64,000 bases of DNA from Leptidea sinapis (taxonomy: Eukaryota > Arthropoda > Insecta > Lepidoptera > Pieridae), in contig NC_066276.1 in assembly GCF_905404315.1 (NCBI RefSeq), forward strand, positions 11,054,001-11,118,000. Direction: 5' to 3'. Below the pieces are notes generated by a model, which did not search any database, was not told the origin of the DNA, and saw only the letters and a list, made by a program, of their open reading frames with translations. The position numbers and the translations under genes were made by a program. Within the stretch, counting starts at the first letter, position 1; each line of letters begins with the position of its first letter. This document shows, one piece after another, positions 11,346-20,600 of the stretch.

Positions 11346-11831
11346 GGACTATAACTTATCTAAACCTTTAAAAACAATCCAATTTTTCTTCCAAAGTTTG
11401 AAGCATATTGCTCTGTAAAACTTCCGTTTCGATCATCACTGTGAAAACTTATCATGAAAGGAATATAATAACTAAAATAAAACATTGCGTTCGTACAAAG
11501 TACACATGTCAGAAGTGAAACCTGCATGGTACATGAACCTCTAAGCTGCATATGAATTCCTGGTACGTATTGCTAGGATGACACATGATTTCAACCGCTA
11601 TGAAAGACATTCTTACCACCACTAATATATATAATAATATGTTCTCCTGGTGTCTATGTAGTAATACGTCGTGCGCTTGGAGTCAGAATATATTAAGGTA
11701 TACTCGCGCCATACTTAAGACAATCTCTTCTTTAACTATGATCGCCTGGTACCAAAACATTGTATTATGCTTCCTGTCCCATTATCTCCCATTTTAAATA
11801 TTATGAATTGATGTGATTGCTCTTTTTACCG

Positions 11832-12022
11832 TCGCTTTTTCGTTTCATCGACTTTCAAATCACAACGATGATAAAGAAGTTTTCACTTCAATAGTATGCA
11901 TATTTCTGTCTCATTCTTTGCCGGCTTAATCCTACACATTTTTGTATTTGTTTCTCTTACCTGTCGTTTTTTCCGTTGCATCCGGTTTGAAATCACAACG
12001 GTTCTAAAGAAGTTTCACTTCA
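11832..12022 (+). repeat. Diverged direct repeat pair of about 58 bases
   Basis: Units at 11832-11890 and 11963-12022 share a gtcg-ttttt-cgtt start, the word aaatcacaacg, a taaagaag block and an ending like gaagtttcacttca. A related gaagtttttcacttcaaaa lies at 63796-63815. This suggests a dispersed element or a tandem duplication split by about 70 bases. Confidence 0.5.
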
Positions 12023-12500
12023 AAAATTATAGCGAGGAATTTAGAACCTCCTCCTTTTTTGATGTCGGTAAAAAAAGAGAAAAGTTTCTTATTGTATATG
12101 TAATTATAAATAATTCCTGTAAGCAACAAAACTGTGAAGACTCGGATACAAGTGGAAGTTTGATGGTACGAAAGAAGAAAATACTTTGTTTATAAATGGA
12201 TCGAGTACCGGTCGAATTGTGTCGCAAATAGAAAGTTCGATTTCAATTTAGATAAACCATTAAACATGAGACGTAAACCCTTATCTACGTTGGCAAAATC
12301 TAAAACATTACTTACTATAATGTACCTGTTTCTCGATCATAGATCAACTGAGAATACTTAACCGAGAGGAAACGCGACGCCATAGGACACTGTACAACAA
12401 TCTTACAGACTAAAACACAATATGCAAATTGTAATAAAAACCCAAGTAAACAATCATCTGACAAAGAAAAGACAAAACTGTATGCCTTAATATAATAATA

Positions 12501-12846
12501 CTAGCTGACCCGGCAAACGTTGTTTTGCCATATAAAGTATAATTCACGCGATAGTTTTATAAGTAATAAAATATTGCCTATATTATAGCCTGTACATCAT
12601 TTTGTTCTATTGCCAATAGTTTTTGCAGCGCACGCAAAAATAGGTTTTCGATTTTACACCTTGTGTTACAAAATAGCAATTTTATTACGAATCCCTAATT
12701 TTGAAAAAAAAATATAGCCTTCCTCGATAAATGGACTACCCAACACTGAAAGAATCATTCAAATCGGACCAGTAGTACCAGAGATTAGCGCGTTCAAACA
12801 AACAAACAAACAAACAAACACTGCAGCTTTATAATATTAGTATAGA
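12501..12846 (-). mobile_element. Non-autonomous Helitron, apparently full length
   Basis: Read on the minus strand it begins with TC (TCTATACTAATATTATAAAG) and ends with a hairpin GGCAAA/TTTGCC followed by GGGTCAG and CTAG. It sits between A and T, as Helitrons do, with no target duplication. It contains a (caaa)n run near its 5' end and no helicase frame. A 5'-truncated close relative is at 54248-54542. Confidence 0.85.
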
Positions 12847-13023
12847 TTTAAACCTTTAAAACATTATATCAAAATAAGATCATTTATACGTGTGAAAACG
12901 TCGAAAAAAATTGAGCTTAGAGTTGATCTCTATTTTGAGCAATGTATGCACAAGTTAGTGTGCATTCATTTGTGTTAACAAAGTATCACATATACATACG
13001 CATAGTAAAGTATTAACAATTAT

Positions 13024-13460
13024 TACAATGCCATTAAAAATCATGGCAATCAAGAACATAGCCCAATTATGCACAACCACGATACTCGGTTGATGTCCGC
13101 TGGTAAGTTCGAGGTTCCTAGAATCAATAACTACTACGGAGATAGAACTCTGAAAAAACGCCTACAGCATCTATTAAACAGCTTGCCTGAGCACATCCGA
13201 CTAGAAACCAGTAAAAGAAAATTTAAAACTAAACTTAAGACATATTTATTGTCAACACTGCCTAAAAATTAAAATTAGATTTTTTATTATATTTTTATCA
13301 ATATTTGTTAATTACACTTGTATAAAATCAATGTTCTAATAAGAATTAATGTAGTACAAGAGACTTGATCCTGCAGACAAACTGTCCAAACAGTTTTGCG
13401 GGACTATGTTAGCTTTTAAGATTCTTTCTATAAATGATTAATAGCATAAATAAATAAATA
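13024..13460 (+). pseudogene. Non-LTR retrotransposon ORF2 C-terminus and 3' UTR (family L4)
   Basis: A plus frame reads HNHDTRLMSAGKFEVPRINN, YYGDRTLKKRLQHLLNSLPE and then KRKFKTKLKTYLLSTLPKN with a stop at 13270-13272. This is the tail that follows the RT in many CR1/jockey-type ORF2 proteins. The 3' UTR includes a hairpin-prone stretch near 13375-13405 and ends in a taaa-rich tail (13445-13465). No RT domain is present. Confidence 0.7.
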
Positions 13461-14101
13461 ATAATTAAACCTAGCCTATTTTGTCGGTTGTCTAACAGTA
13501 AGAGATGACCCTATCTAGAGGTATAAATTATATAAGATATAATTTATGATTTTTACTGAATGTTCATTTGACTGAGGAGGACAATCAGCACTGCCATTGT
13601 CCGCTGGTTAAATACTCGTAAAGTAGTTAAAAGAGAACTGAAAGACTGAACAAGAAAGGTATTGGGTTGTTTTTCTTAAGTAATATACGTTTAATGATGC
13701 AATAACTTTAGTAAATTGTTATTGTAACGATTAAACATTATATACGCCAGAAACGAATTAAATGTTTCAATTTCTTTTATAGTAGGGTTGCATAGTAAAA
13801 TACTGTTTATACAAATGATAAGTAAATCAGAAAAGGATTTGAGATTTATTTAAATATTATCATCACAAAAAAAAATTATTGAATTAGGCGTTACTTTGCG
13901 GAAATCCATAATTATACAAATTATTTAAGTTTTCTTTAGTGTTAATTCCACCAATATTTGTTTTAAAACAAAGATTTATTTAAATATTATCATCACAAAA
14001 AAAATATTGAATTAGGCGTTACTTTGCGGAAATCCATAATTATACAAATTATTTAAGTTTTCTTTAGTGTTAATTCCGCCAATATTTGTTTTAAAACAAT
14101 T

Positions 14102-14137
14102 CGACATGTGTTTCACATCTACACGAGGCATCGTCAG
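14102..14137 (-). ncRNA. Hammerhead-like motif, left arm of F2
   Basis: Minus strand: CTGACGA, a weakened stem II (GCCTC against GATGT), GAAAC, palindromic ACATGT, then GTC. The CUGANGA and GAAA core bases are kept, but stem II has mismatches, so this copy is probably impaired. Confidence 0.45.
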
Positions 14138-14180
14138 GACGTGTTGTCTCGCCAAAATCCGGCACGAGACCGTCCTGACA

Positions 14181-14225
14181 ACACGTCCTGAGGATGCCTC
14201 GTGTAGAGGCGAAACACGTGTTGAA
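14181..14225 (+). ncRNA. Hammerhead-like motif, right arm of F2
   Basis: Plus strand: CTGAGGA (14188-14194), stem II GCCTC/GAGGC around GTGTA (14196-14210), GAAAC (14211-14215), palindromic ACACGTGT and a GTT cleavage triplet ending at 14222. Core and stem II are intact. It lies opposite the left-arm motif, so both could not fold as ribozymes if the long hairpin forms. Confidence 0.5.
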
Positions 14226-14378
14226 TTGTTTTAAAAACAAATGTTGGCGGAATTAAAACTAAATAAAACTTAAATCATTTGTATAATTATCGTCACAGTA
14301 TATTTAAAAGAAAATTAAAATTTTCGGACACAACTCTATTCAAATGCCAATTTACTAATTGAATATTAATTTTAACCA

Positions 14379-14707
14379 TTTTTTTTTTAAATGACTCTAA
14401 GGGACGAAACGAACAGGATGTTCAGCTGATGGTAATTGATACACCCTGCCCATTACAGTGCAATGCTGCTCATGATTCTTAAAAAACCCAAAAACTCTGA
14501 GCGGCACTACAATTGCGCTCGTCAACTTGAGACATAAGATGTTAAGTCTCGTTTACCCGTAAATCCAATAGCTAAGCCATCCTTCTGTCCGACAAACAGT
14601 TATGCCAACACTTTACAGCTTCACGGCAAAAAAAGGCGCCGTTGTGGTACCCATAATCTAGCCGGTATCATGGAGGAAGGAAAGGAGGTGCAAAGGAGCC
14701 TCCCACT
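14379..14707 (-). mobile_element. Short hairpin retroposon (family A)
   Basis: Reverse copy from a T-run at 14379 to gcctcccact at 14707, with typical ttcagctgatggtaattga and ctagccggtatca blocks. A purine-rich insertion near 14670-14690 is not seen in other copies. Confidence 0.75.
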
Positions 14708-14739
14708 ACCACTCGAATATCTTGCGTTGTTTTTCCAGG

Positions 14740-14782
14740 ACACAGTGATTCCTCTGGTGTAGAAGAATGTGGACGATGGACA
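14740..14782 (+). repeat. Tiny LINE L1 3' fragment
   Basis: The word tgattcctctggtgt and the following agaatgtgg match the 3' coding end of L1 (compare 48265-48305). It lies just outside the host exon at 14811-14971. Confidence 0.4.
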
Positions 14783-14810
14783 TCCATAATAAAATGATTA
14801 ACAGACAAAC

Positions 14811-14971
14811 CTTTGATAGTTATGTTGTTGATTGTGGATGAGCGGCTGCGATGATTGTGCCAACAACAACTGCTTCTGCTGTTGCTGCCGCTGCAGCATC
14901 TGTTTCCCGAACACTCCGTAACCAAACCCGTAGATGTCGTCTTCCTCTTTATCCGTAAGGCAACTTGAAGG
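14811..14971 (-). CDS. Host gene exon, Q-rich segment with DIYGFGYG motif
   Basis: On the minus strand a strong acceptor (ttactttttcag) precedes base 14971, and a GTTTGT donor follows base 14811. The 161-base exon reads PSSCLTDKEEDDIYGFGYG, VFGKQMLQRQQQQKQLLLAQ and SSQPLIHNQQHNYQ, ending with two bases of a split codon. It continues in phase from the exon at 17219-17467, giving ...IYVPGKYS|PSSCLTDKEED. The acidic-aromatic block followed by glutamines looks like an interaction region of a larger intracellular protein; that is inference. Reading through the donor gives QRFVC and a stop, so this could instead be the last exon. I do not recognise the gene. Confidence 0.75.
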
Positions 14972-15032
14972 CTGAAAAAGTAATTGTGATTATTATCTCA
15001 GTTTTTTAACGTAACCATGACGTTGAATATAG

Positions 15033-15326
15033 TTTTTTTTTTTATTAAAATAAGGCAAGAGGCGAGCAGGACGTTCAGCTGGTGGTAATTGATTCCCTTG
15101 CTCATTACAATGCAGTGCCATCAAGGATTTTTGAAAAATCCCAAATTCTGAGCGGCACTACAACTGCGCTCGTCACCTTGAGGCGTACGATGTTAAGTCT
15201 TATTTGCCCAGTAATTTCACTAGCTACAGAGCCCTTCAGACCGAAACACAGTAATGCTTACACATTACTGCTTGTGATACCCATAACCTAGCCGGCATCC
15301 TGTGCAAAGGAGTCTCCTACTGGTAA
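15033..15326 (-). mobile_element. Short hairpin retroposon (family A) in host intron
   Basis: Reverse copy with a T-run, ttcagctggtggtaattga, gcccagtaatttcacta and ctagccggcatcctgtg. It lies just upstream (minus-strand sense) of the host exon at 14811-14971 and lacks part of the region that normally precedes gtggtacccata. Confidence 0.75.
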
Positions 15327-15435
15327 ATGTGTAATGATGCCTCTGAAGATGGTTCTCTCGGTTCGATCCTCGCTTGCCACGTACCAATCTGTTATCGGTT
15401 TTCAAGATCATAATATGTTCGTTTATTTGACGCTT

Positions 15436-15490
15436 TATAAGGTTGGCAACTTGTGATTGCTCTGGTGTTACAAGAAAATGTAGGCCTCGA
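15436..15490 (+). repeat. Tiny LINE L1 3' fragment
   Basis: ggcaacttgtgattgctctg followed by acaagaaaatgtagg matches the last coding bases of L1 (compare 48255-48305), with several substitutions. Confidence 0.45.
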
Positions 15491-15907
15491 ATATCTTATA
15501 CCTTCAATTGTGACCTGTATGTATGCTTTTGTCCTAAACATATAAATTTGTATTTAATTATTCTCGTAAGTGTTGTTGAAAACTCTATGAGAGACCTTGT
15601 TAAATTTATCAAATTCAATTCTTCAATATAGATAATATATGCCTCTATCTATTACTTACAAATTACTTTGCCAATTAACCGTATCGTAGTGAACCAAAGG
15701 AAGCTTGCTATCAACCAAGCAATAAATTGTACGCCAAAATGTCGTAAAACATTGATAACACGTCCTCACATACTATTCGTATGTAGCCGTGTATTGTAAT
15801 AACGCTTATCTTGTATAAGAACTTCTTGTTTGTACAATCGTAGAAACAATACTTAATATTACATTAATTTTATATAAGACTAAACTTTACGGTGCCTACT
15901 TTGCTAG
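15491..15907. other. Intronic AT-rich sequence
   Basis: Part of the minus-strand host intron. Nothing recognised. Confidence 0.4.
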
Positions 15908-16320
15908 ACTTTACGGTGACGTGAAAGGTGCTGCATCTATACTTTTTTCAAATGATACCCTGGCACCCGACTGGGAAGGGCGCTCGTATGGGAATCGACT
16001 TGCGTCGTCACTCTGGCTCCTTCTCAGTCAGTTGGTGCTGGGTCTGCTGCTTCGACGGCAGAAGACAACAAGCATTGCAAATATGTCGGTCTTAGTGAGT
16101 CATACATCTTTGTGCCGTTTGGTGTCGAGACACTTGGCCCGTGGGGCCCAGAGGCATGGAGAATGTACAAAGTACTATCTTCGCGCCTCAATAAGGCTAC
16201 TGGAAACCCAAGCGCTGGCAGCTATCTCGGTCAACGGATCAGCCTAGCTATCCAACTCGGTAATGCTGCCAGTATTCTTGGTACGCTTCCACGTAATGAT
16301 AGTTTTAATTTTATGTAGTC
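15908..16320 (+). pseudogene. Retroelement polyprotein fragment with internal deletion
   Basis: Two frames of one former gene are visible. The first (about 15914-15980) reads GDVKGAASILFSNDTLAPD, which I associate with the region ahead of an RT domain. After a change of frame the second (about 16085-16318) reads LSESYIFVPFGVETLGPWG, PEAWRMYKVLSS and GQRISLAIQLGNAASILGTL before a stop, a C-terminal signature I have seen in retroelement proteins of diverse animals. The RT core between them is missing. Classification to a clade is uncertain. Confidence 0.5.
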
Positions 16321-16379
16321 ATAGTATTGTAAATATAGTTATAGGACTAAATGATCTGACAGATATTGTAAATAATGAT

Positions 16380-16795
16380 TTGTTTTTTTTAAGAGGGGGC
16401 ATGTAATGGAAAGTTGAGAGGCAACAATATCCGCAACACCAAGAGTTGCCGTTCTATAAGTTGGAAGTACTCCCAACTACTCTCTCTAAGCTTGATGGTC
16501 CCTAAGTGATAAGTCGTATCCATTTGGAAAAACTGTGGCTTATTGATTCCATAAAGTGGGTTCCAAAAACACAAGTTGTGATGGGAAGTTAACTTATGAG
16601 ATAAATCTCATAAGAAAAGTGAGTTTCAAATTATTAATCCAAGCAAGGAACGAGATTCAAAATCAGTTTAGACGTATAGAGAGAGCTTAGCAACAAACAT
16701 CAATAATAGAAAGATCGTTTTAGAATACCTAGTGCAAAATATTGACTTTGTGTTTTCAAATAAACATCCGCAAAATTAAATTTTTCTGTATCTAT
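16380..16795 (+). mobile_element. Possible LTR or 3' UTR of a retroelement
   Basis: A purine tract aagagggggca (16390-16400) is followed by tgtaatgg, and an AATAAA lies near 16758. This layout suits a polypurine tract and LTR, but no matching second LTR is in the window. A perfect inverted repeat cttatgagat/atctcataag lies at 16593-16614. It could also simply be the 3' UTR of the fragment just upstream. Confidence 0.3.
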
Positions 16796-16799
16796 TTTA

Positions 16800-17060
16800 A
16801 GTCAAAGTCAAGTAAAATTTATTCAATTTGACTTAAACTTAGTACTTTTAAATTGTCACTATAAATATTTCTTTCAATATACTGAATTTACCACATGTTT
16901 GGAAAAAGTTGAGATAGTGAGAAGAACATACAAGAAACTGAACGGCCACGCTTTTCAATCAAATAGAGTATTTTACAATGGCTGTAATAATAATAACTAA
17001 TTAGTTTGTAAGGTGTATTGTGTTAAAATAATATAAATTATTTCATAAAAAGTTAAACAG
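16800..17060 (-). mobile_element. LINE-type 3' end
   Basis: Starts with gtcaaagtcaagtaaaattt and continues through ttcaatatactgaatttacc, cacatgtttgg and gaagaacatacaagaaactg, a block I associate with a common lepidopteran retrotransposon 3' end read on the minus strand. No coding part is visible. Confidence 0.45.
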
Positions 17061-17218
17061 AATAAAGTGAATACATATAAATTATCGTATATTGGATGCA
17101 TCAACACATCTTGAATTCATTGCGAGTGTGAGGATGCTTCGTGAAGATGATGATCGTTATTACTGTCATAGTAAGGTCTTAGGTGTGATATCTATAATTA
17201 TTAATAATTTATACGTAC

Positions 17219-17467
17219 TGAATACTTTCCAGGCACATAGATAGGTTGTGAATGTGACGTAGTTAGGTTGTTCAGAGCTAAAGAGCCAGGGCTTGCTGAA
17301 GGCGGCGTCGGCGGTGTGTTGGGTCCTATGACCCTCATACGAGGTGACATCTCCTCCCACTCATGCCTCCGGAGTTCTTCTAAATGGTCGAGAACGTCGC
17401 CGTAGTGTGTTGAAAATAGGTCGGCGTATCTCGAGGCCAAACCTTCTAGATAGCCCCTGTCGCCATC
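17219..17467 (-). CDS. Host gene exon, proline/serine-rich segment
   Basis: On the minus strand the exon follows tttatttgtcaacag and ends before GTACGT. It is 249 bases, phase 0 at both ends, and reads DGDRGYLEGLASRYADLFST, HYGDVLDHLEELRRHEWEEM, SPRMRVIGPNTPPTPPSASP and then GSLALNNLTT...PIYVPGKYS. The first half is predicted helical and charged; the second is a proline/serine linker. Codon usage is far more GC-rich than the flanks, and no stop interrupts the frame. It joins in frame to 14811-14971. Earlier exons must lie above 17467 and I did not find them. The gene is not recognised. Confidence 0.78.
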
Positions 17468-17569
17468 CTGTTGACAAATAAATTGTAAAGTTATTATTGA
17501 TTACTAATTATTTTATCAAGAATCATAAGTCATTTTGCTTGTTGGGTCGGGTCGTTCTTCCCTAAGATA

Positions 17570-18021
17570 TTTTTTTTAAGGAAAAGGAAGACAAACGAGC
17601 ATAGCGTGGCGAGGTCACCTGGTGTTAAGTGATCACCACCGCCCACATTCTTCTGCCACACTATAGGAATCACAGGAGTGTTGCCGGCCTTTAAGGTGTA
17701 CGCGCTTTGTTTTGAAGGTACCCATGTCGTATCGTCCTGGAAAAACTACACAACGAAGCTAATTCCACAGCTTTGTATTACATGGAAGGAAGCTCCTTGA
17801 AATCCGCACTGTGGAGGACCGCCACACATCCAGATGGTAGGGATGATATCGTAACTTGTGGCGTGTCGTGCGAAGCTGAAATTCAGCTGCAGGAATCAGG
17901 TGAAACAGCTCTTCGGAACACTCCCTGTGATAAATGCAGTAGAAGACACACAATGAAGCGATGTGTCTACGCAACGCCAAATAATCCAGCCGTTCATAGA
18001 GCACTGGGTCCCCGACAATTT
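17570..18021 (-). pseudogene. LINE L1 3' fragment
   Basis: Minus-strand copy of the L1 ORF2 C-terminus and short 3' UTR with a T-run at its left end. It covers the region from ERLDYLALRRHIASLCVFY through FHLIPAAEFQLRTTRHKLRY to the KLWN and FKGR-like end, with frameshifts. It is 5'-truncated near the DPVLCERLDHLA equivalent. Confidence 0.75.
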
Positions 18022-18109
18022 ATTATTTATTTACGATGTGTATATATATACTCTTGAGTTTTCATTTGTTAATATACTTTTATTGTTTTGATACTTGTGA
18101 AAGGCACAC

Positions 18110-18384
18110 TATAATAATATTGACACACTTTTTACACAAATTATCTTGCCGCAAGTTAAGCATATATAGCCTGTGTTATGGGTTACAAGACAATGATATA
18201 TTTAATACAATATACTTACTTAAACATACATAAATTCATATAAACATACATAAATACATTTAAACATCCATGACTCGGAAACAAACATCCATATTCATCA
18301 TATAAATGGTTGCACCTACCGGGATTCGAACCCGGGACCTCTAGCTTAGTAGGTAGGATCGCTAACCACTCGGCTATACAGGTC
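18110..18384 (-). mobile_element. tRNA-derived SINE (family B)
   Basis: Close relative of 1659-1918, with the same box B (GGTTCGAATCC) and box A on the minus strand, an ATT-rich tail on the left and an extra short catacataaa duplication. No clear target duplication was found. Confidence 0.8.
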
Positions 18385-19392
18385 GTCAACTATATTACAA
18401 GTGAAACAATTTGTAAAACGATGAAGCGGTTAATGTTGATTTTAAAGAGTAGCAATGAGTTTCTTGATACTTCTTCTCCATGAAGGTTCTATGTCAATTC
18501 GAAGTACCTATTACGATAAAACGGCAATTTCATACTCAACTTTTTAAATCAGAGTAGTTGTTGTATGCTCTAGTAATAGTAATTAGTATAGTAATAATCT
18601 AGTATAGTAGGTATATATTGTTAGCAGTAGCTCTAAGATTTATGTTTATATTAATTTAAATACTTAAATTTAAGTCAAGCCTCGATCGCAAGAGGTCACT
18701 CTGTAAGGATAGGGGCTTTATTGGTTAAATAAATAAATAAAAACTTCTATTAGACATCATACACTCCAAATGTAGTCCAAATATATATTCAGCTTATTTA
18801 AATATACATACATATTTGATTGTGGTCCATTATAACTACTAGTTACGATTTAGTTTACAAAAAAATATTTAACCCTAGAATTCATATGTACGTATTCCTT
18901 TATAACTATCTAAAACGATAAATAAAACCCTGACCCTTTCCTATTTGTGTTGAATGACCACAATACCAATTGCAGATTATAACCTCCCTTAATTGCAAAA
19001 GGTTAAACATCCCCAATGTAAAATCCCTTTCCATAACTCAGCCATGCTGATTTTAATTGCCTCCTTACCTTTTACGTTTTTCGAGTAAAGCGGAAATTGC
19101 GTGGAAGGGACCAGGTCAAATAGACCCCTAGGTGTTATATAATTACTAATTTTTATTTCGCAATTTTTTTGCGCCTGGGAAAATTATTTCTGCTCGTAAT
19201 TTAATTCGTTCCGGCGACATTAAGCAGACTTTGTAATTGGATGGAAGTAAGAGTTATTTATTTGTTTATAACAGAACAGTTGTTTAAATTTTTTTGGAAA
19301 TTAAATTATTTGATCTAATGAAAATTTGTTATGTTTTTAAAGTGATAGCATTCACTTCTAGGATTAATACACAAATAAAACTCACGTCACTC
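18385..19392. other. AT-rich stretch with one LINE-like tail
   Basis: A block at 18660-18735 (caagcctcgatcgcaagagg, ggggctttattgg, then taaataaataaa) looks like a retroelement 3' end in plus orientation. A weak minus-strand exon-like frame at 19069-19127 ends at GTAAGG. The rest holds nothing recognised. Confidence 0.4.
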
Positions 19393-19465
19393 GTACGGTT
19401 AGCTCAGTTGGTTAGAGCACTGGCACGGAACGCCAGAGGTCGTAGTTTCGAGTGCCGCATCGTTC
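19393..19465 (+). tRNA. tRNA-like sequence (probable pseudogene or repeat-derived)
   Basis: A cloverleaf can be drawn: acceptor GTACGGT/ATCGTTC (one mismatch), D stem GCTC/GAGC, anticodon stem CTGGC/GCCAG with loop ACGGAAC, T stem GTAGT/GCCGC (one A-C mismatch and two G-T pairs) and loop TTCGAGT. The anticodon position would be GGA. Box A is good; box B is altered from the GTTCGA consensus. Since very similar tRNA-like units are dispersed in lepidopteran genomes, a repeat-derived pseudogene is likelier than a working tRNA. Confidence 0.55.
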
Positions 19466-20339
19466 ATAAAATTTTGTATTTCAAATTATAGTAATGAAAA
19501 TTTTTGCTAAATAGTTGTAATATTTAGTCTCTGTTTAGTGAAAATATTGAAATACGATTTTAGATAATGCATTGCTGAACAAAGCTACAAAAATTGAAAT
19601 TTTTTTCACTATGCTTTTAAGTGATAACCACATCCTACTGCAACATGAATGGAATCACAGGAAAGTATCCAGTCTTTATGAAAAGTGCAAGATACAATTT
19701 GTAGGCACTAGTCAAATTCTAGGGCCTTGGCCTAGAAGTGAAATTACATTTTATTCCGAGTAGAAACATAGTTGTCCATTGTACACCTACGAGCAACATA
19801 AAAACAACCACATATATAGGTTATTTAATGTCTTTTTTAAAGCCTTTTTAAAAAAGATTATTGATGACATAGAGTTTCATAGTTTGTACATAAATTGATA
19901 GTAGCTAGTATCTGAGTTCGTAAAATATTCTAGATTCGAATAAGAAAAACAAACGAAAAACACGCTCAGATTCTAGGACTCTACAGTATGTACCTGGATG
20001 TGACACTACACTTCACAATTACAGCGCTGGTAGCAAAATCTTCAGTCTTTGATGCAATTCTTTCATCATCCATTAAAGGTTGCTACATACGTTATGTGTA
20101 CGGGATGACATTTAAACGTTGAAGGGACAGGGAAGGAAGTGGTTATTAAACACTGACGGGAATTTTAAATGCACAAGCACTGTGATAGTGACTCGGAACT
20201 AACGTAGTAGTGTTGTAAACAAGGATTGATTTGGATTGATGATGATGGATTTTTCATTTAAATAATTGGTTTGAATTGCTATTGCTTTAGTAGACGAATA
20301 AGCTGCGACCGTAAAGAGGAAGTGGAGATTTTCTGTACA
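19466..20339. other. AT-rich sequence, nothing recognised
   Basis: No supported exon or repeat. Confidence 0.4.
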
Positions 20340-20600
20340 TACTAAACTCCGGAGCAAATGGAGCGACAGTGCATACGCAGTGGAGTCACGGGCGGACGGG
20401 GCGTGACGCACTAAATATCGTCGCCGACGGTATTTTTCCTTCCCCGCGCGCGTCACGTTCACGTCCCGTCCATGCATTTGTGACGTTTACTCTTTCTCTT
20501 ACATTTTCTATGAAACGATATTGCAAAACTTCACGCCCCGTTCCGTCCGGATAAAAACACGTTACATATGCAGCCACCTTAAATGACATTAGAAAATAAA
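20340..20600. repeat. GC-rich block with triplicated GGACGGG-type motif
   Basis: ggacggggcgtga appears directly near 20395 and in inverted form near 20455-20472 (tcacgtcccgtcc) and again near 20531-20548 (ttcacgccccgttccgtcc). The CpG content is well above the surroundings. It may be a fold-back element or a promoter-type island. No protein is supported. Confidence 0.4.

Larger units (their letters stand above)
13842..14297. mobile_element. Penelope-like fold-back element F2 with tandem duplication
   Basis: The core (13998-14285) is a long imperfect hairpin: the left arm runs from about 14041 to 14148 and the right arm from about 14171 to 14283, both ending in the shared aattccgccaatattt block or its complement. 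The flanking sequences attatcatcaca (13986-13997) and attatcgtcaca (14286-14297) look like a 12-base target duplication with one later change. The left flank plus the first part of the element is duplicated in tandem with a 130-base period (13842-13971 and 13972-14100). Both arms carry hammerhead-like motifs. Confidence 0.65.

Noticed and set aside
12790..12822. (caaa)n run as a separate microsatellite
   Set aside because: It is an internal part of the Helitron at 12501-12846.
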